NCBI GenBank assembly: GCA_913052635.1
Contig: CAJXDE010000010.1
Location: forward strand, 1 to 36,893
Direction: 5' to 3'
DNA: 36,893 nucleotides
Source: an uncultured Halieaceae bacterium
Lineage (GTDB): Bacteria; Pseudomonadota; Gammaproteobacteria; Pseudomonadales; Halieaceae
Part shown: in pieces, positions 28,537 through 36,494 of the stretch
Layout of the letters: each line of letters opens with the position of its first letter
Numbering within the stretch: the first letter of the stretch is position 1
Notes under the pieces: model-generated
What the model saw: the letters and a program-made list of their open reading frames with translations, nothing else
Databases searched by the model: none
Told to the model about the DNA's origin: nothing
Program-made: the position numbers and the translations under genes

Positions 28537-29220
28537 ATGAGCCAGCCCAGCTTTATTGACAACTTCAGCCAGCAGTTTTCCCTCGAGCCCCGTCGTACAG
28601 CCCTGCTCGTCATCGATATGCAGAACGCCACCGGCAATCGCAACATGGGGCTTGGCAAACTCCTGGCTGAACAGGGCCAGAGCGAGTCGGCGCAATATCG
28701 CTTTGATCGCATCGATAAACTGCTGATCCCCAACATCCAAAAACTCATCGCGGGGTTTCGCGAGGCCGGCGCACACGTGATCTGGATTACCTATGGGGCC
28801 AACGCATCAGATGCCAGCGACGCGCCCCATCACATCGCCCCGATCATCAAAGCCACCAACAACATTGCGGGTCAGCCCGAACACGAGGTGGTCGATGCGC
28901 TGAAGCCCGGACCAGGTGATCTGGTGTTGAACAAGACAACGCAGGGAGCGTTCCGCTCGACCGCGCTGGACAGCTCGCTTCGCGCACTGGGTGTCGATAC
29001 CGTGGTCTCTACCGGTGTCTCCACCAACAACTGTGTTGCCATGACGTCGATGGAGGCCTGCGATCTGCAATATCGCGTGGTGGTGACCAGCGACGCCACC
29101 GGCACCGATAGCGAAGAGATGCAGGAAGCCACGCTGACCATGCTGAAACGACTTTGGTCCCGCGTCCTGACAACCGACGAAGTCCTCAGCGAACTCACTG
29201 CTGGGGGAAGCCGCACCTGA
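28537..29220 (+). CDS. Isochorismatase-family cysteine hydrolase
   Basis: Start at the internal Met of ORF 28504-29220 (MSQPSFIDNFSQQF); ALLVIDMQNATG; LNKTTQGAF; TGVSTNNCVAMTSMEACDLQYRVVV. Confidence 0.88.
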   Translation: MSQPSFIDNFSQQFSLEPRRTALLVIDMQNATGNRNMGLGKLLAEQGQSESAQYRFDRIDKLLIPNIQKLIAGFREAGAHVIWITYGANASDASDAPHHIAPIIKATNNIAGQPEHEVVDALKPGPGDLVLNKTTQGAFRSTALDSSLRALGVDTVVSTGVSTNNCVAMTSMEACDLQYRVVVTSDATGTDSEEMQEATLTMLKRLWSRVLTTDEVLSELTAGGSRT

Positions 29221-30134
29221 CCGCCTTCCAAAACCCCCGTCTGATTGGCGGGCTGTTGGTAGCCATCGGGGCGGTCCTGCTAGCCGCCAAGGGGCTCTTC
29301 GCAAAAGCCCTATATAACATGGGCCTCAGCTTTCACGACGTCGCCGCCATTCGCTCGGTACTGGCGGTGCCGGGCTTCGCGCTGCTGGCGTGGCTATATC
29401 GGAGTACAACCACAGCGGAGCGGGACGCCACCTCCCGGCGCGACGACCTGCTTCTCGCCCTCTTTGCCGGATTCCTTTGCTACTATCTCGGGGCACTGGC
29501 GAATTTTTATGCCCTGACCATCATCGACGCCAGCGTCGAGCGGCCATTGCTGTTTGCCTACCCCATCTTCGTGGTCATCATTACCACGCTCATTTCGCGG
29601 CAGCCCCCCTCGGCAAGAGTGCTACTCGCGTTGCTGCTGACCACGCTGGGGGTCGTACTGGTGACCGGCACCTTAAACGCCCGCCTCTCGGCCAGCCAAT
29701 GGTCTGGCATGGCGTGGATACTGTTCTGCTCACTGAGCATCGCCGTTTACACCCTCATCAGCGGTGAACTGACCCAGCGGCTGGGCAGCGGCCTATTTAC
29801 GCTGACTGCCATGACCGCAGCCGCAGTCGGCATGTCCGTCCACTATCAAATTTTCGCAGGCTGGGAGAATGTCGATCTATCCGTTGCCGCCTGGTGGACG
29901 CTCGCAGCGTTGGTGGTCTTCTCTACCGTTTTGCCGCTATTCCTCATGGCCGAGGGCGTGCGCCGAGTCGGCGCTTCCAAGGCCTCGCTGATCAGTACAC
30001 TCGGGCCACCCGCCACTGCCATCATGGCGCAGGAGCTCACAGGCGAGGTTCTCACCCCAGCCCAATGGCTTGGCATTGCACTAGTATTAATCGGGGTCAT
30101 GGCACTCGAGTTCAGGCGCCAGCGACCCACCTGA
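29154..30134 (+). CDS. EamA/DMT-family transporter (start uncertain; true start probably near 29217)
   Basis: About 10 TM helices; LIGGLLVAIGAVLLAAKGLFAKALYNMGLSFHDVAAIRSVLAVPGFALLAW...; EamA-like repeat ...LGPPATAIMAQELTGEVLTPAQWLGIALVLIGV. Confidence 0.85.
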   Translation: MVPRPDNRRSPQRTHCWGKPHLTAFQNPRLIGGLLVAIGAVLLAAKGLFAKALYNMGLSFHDVAAIRSVLAVPGFALLAWLYRSTTTAERDATSRRDDLLLALFAGFLCYYLGALANFYALTIIDASVERPLLFAYPIFVVIITTLISRQPPSARVLLALLLTTLGVVLVTGTLNARLSASQWSGMAWILFCSLSIAVYTLISGELTQRLGSGLFTLTAMTAAAVGMSVHYQIFAGWENVDLSVAAWWTLAALVVFSTVLPLFLMAEGVRRVGASKASLISTLGPPATAIMAQELTGEVLTPAQWLGIALVLIGVMALEFRRQRPT

Positions 30135-30174
30135 AGACCGGTTCCAGCGCGCTGTCAGTTGGTATTTCTGTCTA

Positions 30175-30186
30175 ATGTCCGTACAA
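30175..30186. promoter_or_regulatory. Putative GntR-type operator, site E
   Basis: ATGTCCGTACAA, exact to ATGTCCGKACAA, about 30 nt upstream of ATG 30217. Confidence 0.6.
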
Positions 30187-30216
30187 TTAGGCTTCACCAG
30201 ATTTGAGGCCTCGTTC

Positions 30217-31062
30217 ATGTATGGCACACGCTCACTGGGCGCTAGCTTCGGCGCTGAAGTGCTGGAGTTCCAGCTTCCCGGGACACCCTCGCAGGAGGAC
30301 ATAACGGCAGTCCGGGAGCTGTGGGCGGAGCACAAACTGCTGCTTTTCCGAAATCAGTCCTTCGATGAGGCAACGCTCGTGGGTTTCAGTCGCCAGTTCG
30401 GCGACCTTGAGATTCACGTGAGAGAGGAGTACCTCTCCCCCGAACACCCCGAGATTCTTTATGTTTCCAATATGGAACAAGACGGGCGGCGCATCGGGAT
30501 TCTTTCCGATACCGAAGTGGGTTGGCACTACGATCAGATCTACCTACCCAAGCCTGCCGTGGGTTCTCTGCTCATGGCCGATACGCTCCCCCCGGAGGGC
30601 GGCAATACGGAATTCGCGGACATGTGTGCTGCGTGGGAAACCCTACCCGAGGCAACGCGTGAGAAGTTGGACGGCTGTCTGGCCAATCAGTCCTACGAGG
30701 CCTTTAATCAGGCTTACAGCGTACCCACCAACAACAAGCAAAAAGCGCGATCGCCGGATATCCATCATCCGATTGTGCGCACGCACCCGGTAACGGGAAG
30801 AAAAGCGCTTTATCTGTGCCCCGGCATGACGACCGAGATCGTGGGCTGGGATGCTGCCGAGAGTGCCGAGATGCTGGCCTTTCTCTTTGACTGGACCACC
30901 AAACCGGAGTTTGTTTACTCACACGCCTGGCAACCCGGTGATGCACTCATGTGGGACAACGCCTGCACGATGCACCGCAGAGATCCTTTTGATCCTGCGC
31001 ATGCGCGTTTGATGAAACGCACCACCATCCTGCCACCAGCCGACTTGGCGGTGCCGTTCTAA
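30217..31062 (+). CDS. TauD/TfdA-family Fe(II)/2-oxoglutarate dioxygenase
   Basis: Start chosen at internal Met of ORF 30175-31062: MYGTRSLGASFGAEVLEFQLPG...WHYDQIYLPKPAVGSLLMADTLPPEGGNTEFADM...HPIVRTHPVTGRKALYLCPG...GDALMWDNACTMHRRDPFDP; HxD...H facial triad. Confidence 0.92.
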   Translation: MYGTRSLGASFGAEVLEFQLPGTPSQEDITAVRELWAEHKLLLFRNQSFDEATLVGFSRQFGDLEIHVREEYLSPEHPEILYVSNMEQDGRRIGILSDTEVGWHYDQIYLPKPAVGSLLMADTLPPEGGNTEFADMCAAWETLPEATREKLDGCLANQSYEAFNQAYSVPTNNKQKARSPDIHHPIVRTHPVTGRKALYLCPGMTTEIVGWDAAESAEMLAFLFDWTTKPEFVYSHAWQPGDALMWDNACTMHRRDPFDPAHARLMKRTTILPPADLAVPF

Positions 31063-31114
31063 CCCGGGGGATTGCCAAGCCGCCCTCCTCTAACAGAGGC
31101 GTGCGGCCATGGAT

Positions 31115-32677
31115 TTACTCCTCAGCATCGTTCTCAGGTAGCGCGGGAGGCTGACAGCCCGTCGCGCAGCACTGACCCGGCTGTTTTTGACGGTTCGGTG
31201 CCCCAGAAGCGCCGGTCTCTGCCACGCCGCGATCCAGCAATCGCTCCACCAACGAACGTCTCTCTTCGATGGGATACCGCCGATAGATCTCGCGCTTCAT
31301 CGCCTGAGGCGAGCCACCCCCGTGCAAGCTGATGACGGAGTACCAGCCACCTGTTGATGAGGCGGTGATATCCTCCATAAACCGGGCCACCTGCATCCGT
31401 TGGTCGTAAGGGATATCTGGGCGCCCCGCCAACACTGAGGCGAGGTCGCCGGAGGTTGCTGGGTTGTGGTCTTCGTCGGGCCCTGGCAAGGCCACGATCA
31501 ACCCGCCAGACACTTCGTGCGCAATGCGATGCATATCGTAAATTTGCGTCGCCAGCAGTAATTTACCGACGTTTGAGAACACGGGCTCCGGCATCCATGA
31601 CCCGCAGGGATCCTCAACGCCATACACCGACGCCGCCACACCACAAGCAAAAAAACCTTCCACCAGTTTGATGAGCTCGGCCATGCTGTCGCGCAAATGG
31701 GGGACGGTGTCCATATCGAGACCGTTGGCCTCTGTCATGAGAGAACCCGCGCCAATCAGTAAGTCTCCGAAACCGGCGCGTGCACCGATGCAACTGTGTC
31801 GGTGATGGTTGGCATAGGACGTCACCAGATGCTCGGTATAGTCATGCTCACCCGCAAAGAACACCTGATCCCAGGGCACCAGTACCTGATCAAAATGGCA
31901 CACAGCCGTACTTTGGCCGTACTTTGCGCTGAAATGCGCATCTGCCTCGCCGGGCCGGCCCGCTGGCCGCGAAATGATCGTGAGCCCTTTGGCATCGATG
32001 GGTACCGCACAGCAGACCGCGAAGTCGGCATCTTCCTTACGCATTGTCCGGCAGGGCATCACCAGTAGCTCGTGCATATATGGCCCACCGGTGACGATGG
32101 CCTTCACGCCTGAAATCACGATGCCATCAGCCCGCCGCTCGGTAATGTGCACGTAGCTGTCGGCGACCTGCTGGTCTCCCGGCCGCTTGCTGCGATCTCC
32201 CTTGCCGTCGGTCATGGCCACCCCGAGAGTCAGATCCTCATCCTGAACGCGGTGCAGATAGGACAGGAAGCGCTCGTGCTGCTCTCCCCCAGTGTTCTCT
32301 GTCATCTGCCAGGTGGCCTGATAAATCGCATTGAGCGCATCGTGGGTCAGATAACGCTGCGCACAACCACTCTCACGGCAGACCAGTCGCACTGCCTCCA
32401 ATTTGGAAAGCAGGTCCTCGCTGTGGCGATTGATGTGCAACATGCGGTTCACGGTCTTACCCGAAGTCGCCTGCTCGGCCAGCATTAACGCGCCGTACTC
32501 GGGTTTCTGCGCAAAATCGTAGGTCACACCGACCGCGCGCACACCAGGCTGTAGCCGCGGATCATCGGCAACGGATTCGACGCGGTCACCGTCGACATAC
32601 ACCGTTGGGCTGTACTCGCGCAGACTCTCTTCGTAATCGGCCGCGCTCATGATGCGACCACCGGCTTTCATCAACAT
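31115..32677 (-). CDS. 4-hydroxyphenylacetate 3-hydroxylase / 4-hydroxybutyryl-CoA dehydratase superfamily protein
   Basis: 520 aa; SAADYEESLREYSPTVYVDGDRVE...GKTVNRMLHINRHSEDLLSKLEAVRLVCRESGCAQRY...AMTDGKGDRSKRPGDQQVADSYVHITERRADGIVISGVKAIVTG...SLHGGGSPQAMKREIYRRY. Confidence 0.88.
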   Translation of the reverse strand: MLMKAGGRIMSAADYEESLREYSPTVYVDGDRVESVADDPRLQPGVRAVGVTYDFAQKPEYGALMLAEQATSGKTVNRMLHINRHSEDLLSKLEAVRLVCRESGCAQRYLTHDALNAIYQATWQMTENTGGEQHERFLSYLHRVQDEDLTLGVAMTDGKGDRSKRPGDQQVADSYVHITERRADGIVISGVKAIVTGGPYMHELLVMPCRTMRKEDADFAVCCAVPIDAKGLTIISRPAGRPGEADAHFSAKYGQSTAVCHFDQVLVPWDQVFFAGEHDYTEHLVTSYANHHRHSCIGARAGFGDLLIGAGSLMTEANGLDMDTVPHLRDSMAELIKLVEGFFACGVAASVYGVEDPCGSWMPEPVFSNVGKLLLATQIYDMHRIAHEVSGGLIVALPGPDEDHNPATSGDLASVLAGRPDIPYDQRMQVARFMEDITASSTGGWYSVISLHGGGSPQAMKREIYRRYPIEERRSLVERLLDRGVAETGASGAPNRQKQPGQCCATGCQPPALPENDAEE

Positions 32678-32697
32678 GCTTCGCTCCCGGGGCGCCG

Positions 32698-34116
32698 TCA
32701 GGCCGCCCTGTTGGCTTGTGTTCGCAGCAGCGCCGTCAACTCTGCTACGTCATTCATCTCGTCGAGGTTTAACATTGCACTCCATAACTGCTCTGCTTTA
32801 TCCGCTGAAATAGTGAGCGCACAGTTATCGAGAAATTTGGCCTTCACTTGCTCAGCGGAGAGTAGCTGCCCCTCCGCACCTCGATTTACCGCTTCGAAGT
32901 GCTCCAGCTCGGTACCGTCTGTTAGGGTGATTTTAACGCCGCCCGAGAAAGCATCGGGGTAGCGTGACCGGTCGTCATGGGTGCATTCGATCCGCTGCGC
33001 GAGCGACAGCACCTCGGTGTCCACTCGCGCAGCGTCTTCCAGATCAGCCAGCGTAAAGCGCCCTTTGCAAAGCGCGGTAGCCACTGCGTACGGCGCACTG
33101 AATTTCGCGTCGTACTCACTTTGCGGCGCTCGCTTGGCCTCAATCGGATCAACCACCACACCAAACTGGCGTTCATCAAGACCGATAGTGACCGACGCGA
33201 TCTTATCTGGCGTCAAACCGTGCTGCTCTCGCAAAACCAGTGCGGCGTCTACAGGTGCATGATTAAAGTGACAGATGGGATAGGGCTTGATGGCGACGGT
33301 GCGCAGTGCCCAGTCGCGGAATAGCTGGGAGGATACGGTCTCAGTGTCCACCGAGGTGCCCGGCGCGAACAGCGCATAAAACCCAAAGCGCCCTCCGTAT
33401 GCCTCGCCTGGACCCTGAAAACCGGCAACGCCCAACGCCGCGGCTTGCACAGCTGCAGAGGCTGCCCATCCTGGATGCAGTCGCTTAGTCCAACTGCCAT
33501 CATCCAAGAACGCCATGCTGCCACTGCTGAAACTGAGCGCCACACCCTGTGCACGCACCAACGCTTCACTGTTGGCCCCCATCATGCGTGCAGTGGCAAC
33601 GGTCGCGCCAAATACGCCAACAACACCTGTAGGGTGGAAGCCCACCTGCTGGAATACCCCGCCCGCCTGAGTGCCCAGCATGGCGTCGACTTCGATCGCC
33701 ATTAAGGTAGCAAGGAGGAGCTCTGCGCCACTCAGGCCGCGTTGCTCAGCCAGCGCCAGTGCTGCGGGGAAAGCACTGGCGGAGCAATGGACGACCGACG
33801 CCAGGTGGGTGTCGTCGTAGTCCAACCCATGCACCAGCAATCCGTTCATCAAAGCTGCGTCGCGCAGCGACACCGTCGCGGACTGGCCAATAATGGTCGA
33901 CACACCGTTGCTACCCAGCAAATTAAGCGAGTCCAGAGAGGTGTGCGCAAAATCGTAAGCGCGTGAGGCGAAGGCAATTCCGACGGCATCCGCCAAACAC
34001 AGCTTGAGGTAATCCCACACGTCTTGCGGAACCTGATCTTGCTGCAACGCAATTGCGCGATCAGCGATCGCGCGGCTCAACGGTGCGCTTTGGTGAGTGA
34101 GCGGTGATGCCTGCAT
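32698..34116 (-). CDS. MmgE/PrpD family protein
   Basis: Start at internal Met of ORF 32698-34158 (MQASPLTHQSAPLSRAIADRAI), preceded by GGAG; DYLKLCLADAVGIAFASRAYD; LLVHGLDYDDTHLASVVHCSASAFPAALALAE; GFHPTGVVGVFGATVATARMMG. Confidence 0.93.
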   Translation of the reverse strand: MQASPLTHQSAPLSRAIADRAIALQQDQVPQDVWDYLKLCLADAVGIAFASRAYDFAHTSLDSLNLLGSNGVSTIIGQSATVSLRDAALMNGLLVHGLDYDDTHLASVVHCSASAFPAALALAEQRGLSGAELLLATLMAIEVDAMLGTQAGGVFQQVGFHPTGVVGVFGATVATARMMGANSEALVRAQGVALSFSSGSMAFLDDGSWTKRLHPGWAASAAVQAAALGVAGFQGPGEAYGGRFGFYALFAPGTSVDTETVSSQLFRDWALRTVAIKPYPICHFNHAPVDAALVLREQHGLTPDKIASVTIGLDERQFGVVVDPIEAKRAPQSEYDAKFSAPYAVATALCKGRFTLADLEDAARVDTEVLSLAQRIECTHDDRSRYPDAFSGGVKITLTDGTELEHFEAVNRGAEGQLLSAEQVKAKFLDNCALTISADKAEQLWSAMLNLDEMNDVAELTALLRTQANRAA

Positions 34117-34130
34117 CAGGGACTCCAGAA

Positions 34131-34142
34131 ATGTCCGGACAT
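34131..34142. promoter_or_regulatory. Putative GntR-type operator, site F (perfect palindrome)
   Basis: ATGTCCGGACAT, perfect 12-bp palindrome, about 14 nt upstream of ATG 34116 of the MmgE/PrpD gene. Confidence 0.65.
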
Positions 34143-34192
34143 GATACACCAACCGCATGCGGATACCGACCGCCGAGCCGGCTATTGGCCTG

Positions 34193-35080
34193 TCAGCTCA
34201 ATAATGAGTCCGCCAACGCGAGGATACGCTGACTTTTATAAACAATCGGGTAGTCAATGAAATAACCGTCCAACTGGATGGAAGCCGAGCCCTCTGCCTC
34301 TGCAGCTTCGAAAGCCGCCACCACGGCGCGGGCGTAGGCAATCTCCTCGTCGGAGGGCGTAAATACCTGATGCGTTAGGGGGATCTGGGCGGGGTGGATA
34401 CAAAGTTTGCCGCCAAAGCCGAACTGCTTGCCGTGCTGGGCGGACTGCAAAAACCGCTCGTCATCTTTGATTTGCAACACTACCGTGTCGATCGGCGCTT
34501 CGAGATTGCCCAGACGCGCCGCATGAGACAGCTTCGCTCGCGCATAGGCCAAAACCGACTCATCCGCGTGCCATTCGTAATTCAGATCCAGCGTGTAGTC
34601 CCCGCCGCCAAATGCCATGCGCTTGATGCGACTATCGGCAGTGGCAATCTTCCTCGCTCCTTCAACACCTGCCGCCGTCTCGATAATGGGCATCAGGTCC
34701 AAGCTACCCACTGCCATACCCTGCGCCGTTTCGGCAGCGGCCAAGAGGTTTTCCAGCTGATTGAGACAGGCCCGCGACTCCACCTTTGGCAACACCACAC
34801 CATCGAGCCATGGCCCGACGGTGGCTTTGATGTCTTCAGCGCAATAAGGCGTATCGATACTGTTCACCCGGACGTAGTGCCGCGTGCCGCTGTTGGGGCG
34901 GGCGGTGAAAGCATCCACCACACACTGTCGCGCTGCGGGTTTTTCACTGATCGCCACGGCATCTTCTAGGTCCAGGATGACGGCATCGGCACCCACCTCA
35001 AAAACCTTTTCAACGCGCCGGGGATGGTTCGCGGGCGTGAACAGAAAACTGCGAATGGGCGTGAAATCTTCGGGGCTCAT
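34193..35080 (-). CDS. HpcH/HpaI aldolase / citrate lyase beta subunit (CitE-like) family protein
   Basis: 295 aa; IRSFLFTPANHPRRVEKVFEVGADAVILDLEDAVAISEKPAAR; YVRVNSIDTPYCAEDIK; VVLPKVES; LMPIIETAAGV; GGKLCIHPAQI. Confidence 0.94.
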   Translation of the reverse strand: MSPEDFTPIRSFLFTPANHPRRVEKVFEVGADAVILDLEDAVAISEKPAARQCVVDAFTARPNSGTRHYVRVNSIDTPYCAEDIKATVGPWLDGVVLPKVESRACLNQLENLLAAAETAQGMAVGSLDLMPIIETAAGVEGARKIATADSRIKRMAFGGGDYTLDLNYEWHADESVLAYARAKLSHAARLGNLEAPIDTVVLQIKDDERFLQSAQHGKQFGFGGKLCIHPAQIPLTHQVFTPSDEEIAYARAVVAAFEAAEAEGSASIQLDGYFIDYPIVYKSQRILALADSLLS

Positions 35081-35081
35081 A

Positions 35082-35885
35082 TCAGTTGTTCCAGGACCAA
35101 TGATCGGCGGTCTGCCAGCCGCGGGTGAATTCGAAGTTATAGCTGAAGTTACTCGCGGGATGTTCAGAGATAGACGCCTCGAAAATTCGCCCGCCTCTCC
35201 CTTGATAAAAACGACTTACGCTGAGCGAGGGCGAGCCCGGCTCGACTCCTAGGACTGCGGCTTTTTGCTCTGAAAGGACGCCCGCAGTGAGGCGAATCGT
35301 GATGTTCTCGATCGATTCCTTGAAGATCTCAGCAATCATCTCGTAAACCGGACGTGAACTCCCACCCAGCCGCTGGGCGATAGAGCCGTACTCGGGGATG
35401 ACATACACATTGGCCAGACAGATCGGCATGCCCTCATCGCCCAGCGTCCGCAAGCCCGAAATTTGCACCCACTGGTCTCCCACTTGACAGCCCAACTCTC
35501 TGGCTAAGGATTTGTCCGCCGTAATGCGCTCATCGGAGAGTATTCTAAAAATACTGCTGTCGGGATAACTGAAGAGTTCCGATGGCGAACGCACCATTTG
35601 CACGAACGCAGGAGAAGCCTCGGTGGAAAGCACCAGCGTGCCACGGCCCCGCTGCCGCTTAACGAGACCCATGTCCTCCAGCACACGTAACGCCTCGCGG
35701 ATCGTATGCCGGCTGGCGTCGAAGCGATCGATCAGCTCCAGTTCGCCGGGTAAAAAGGTGCCGACGGGAAACTTCCCATCTCGGATTCCAGCGAGCAAGG
35801 TGTCCGAGATCTGTCGGTACAGCGGCAGTCTGGATGAGCTCTGCGCGCCATCTCCCGGCCGCTTTTTTACTTGCTCAACTTGCAT
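35082..35885 (-). CDS. GntR-family transcriptional regulator with UTRA-like effector domain (HutC subfamily)
   Basis: Start at internal Met of ORF 35082-35924 (MQVEQVKKRPGD); LYRQISDTLLAGIRDGKFPVGTFLPGELELIDRFDASRHTIREALRVLEDMGLVKRQRGRGTLV followed by UTRA-like C-terminus. Confidence 0.92.
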   Translation of the reverse strand: MQVEQVKKRPGDGAQSSSRLPLYRQISDTLLAGIRDGKFPVGTFLPGELELIDRFDASRHTIREALRVLEDMGLVKRQRGRGTLVLSTEASPAFVQMVRSPSELFSYPDSSIFRILSDERITADKSLARELGCQVGDQWVQISGLRTLGDEGMPICLANVYVIPEYGSIAQRLGGSSRPVYEMIAEIFKESIENITIRLTAGVLSEQKAAVLGVEPGSPSLSVSRFYQGRGGRIFEASISEHPASNFSYNFEFTRGWQTADHWSWNN

Positions 35886-35912
35886 GACAGGCCTGAACCC
35901 CCCAGACTTGAT

Positions 35913-35924
35913 TTGTCCAGACAT
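35913..35924. promoter_or_regulatory. Putative GntR-type operator, site G (autoregulatory/divergent)
   Basis: TTGTCCAGACAT (reverse complement ATGTCTGGACAA, 11/12 to ATGTCCGKACAA), between the GntR start (35885, -) and MaoC start (35983, +). Confidence 0.6.
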
Positions 35925-35982
35925 TTTAGATGGTTATCGGGTGACCACAACCCGTTCCGCCATTCTGACAAGGTATTTGATC

Positions 35983-36471
35983 ATGGCTAAAACCACTGCA
36001 AAGGCGCGCTACGCTCATCAAAGTGGCCGTCACTTTGAGGACTTCACCGTGGGAGATATCTATCACCACCTGCCAGGAAGGACGATATCGCAACACGACA
36101 ACGCCTGGTTCACCTTGCTGACAATGAATACCCACCCACTTCATTTTGATGAGGAGTACGCCGCAGAGACCGAGTTTGGTCGACCACTAGTCGCGAGCCC
36201 GCTCACGGTGGCGATCATCGTGGGCATGAGCGTATCGGATGTGAGTGAGGCCGCCATCGCCAATTTGGGCTGGAAAGAAATCAAATTGCCTGCTCCGGTC
36301 TTTCCGGGAGATACCCTTTACGCCAACACGGAGGTGCTAGACAAGCGTGAGTCGCGCTCGCGGCCCAATGCGGGCATCGTCAGCGTGCTGACTCGCGGTA
36401 TTAACCAGGACGACACCGAGGTGTGTGTCTTCGAACGTCAGGTCCTCATTCCCAAGCGCAACCCCGCCTAA
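35983..36471 (+). CDS. MaoC family dehydratase (mesaconyl-/itaconyl-CoA hydratase-like)
   Basis: Start at internal Met of ORF 35623-36471: MAKTTAKARYAHQSGRHFEDFTVGDIYHHLPGRTISQHDNAWFTLLTMNTHPLHFDEEYAAETEFGRPLVASPLT. Confidence 0.9.
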   Translation: MAKTTAKARYAHQSGRHFEDFTVGDIYHHLPGRTISQHDNAWFTLLTMNTHPLHFDEEYAAETEFGRPLVASPLTVAIIVGMSVSDVSEAAIANLGWKEIKLPAPVFPGDTLYANTEVLDKRESRSRPNAGIVSVLTRGINQDDTEVCVFERQVLIPKRNPA

Positions 36472-36494
36472 CCCCTTTTTCCGAGAGAAACAGC

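Noticed and set aside
31078-31110. Imperfect inverted repeat (gccgccctcctctaacagaggcgtgcggc) between convergent TauD and HpaB-like genes
   Set aside because: It could be a weak terminator, but the stem is interrupted and there is no T-run.
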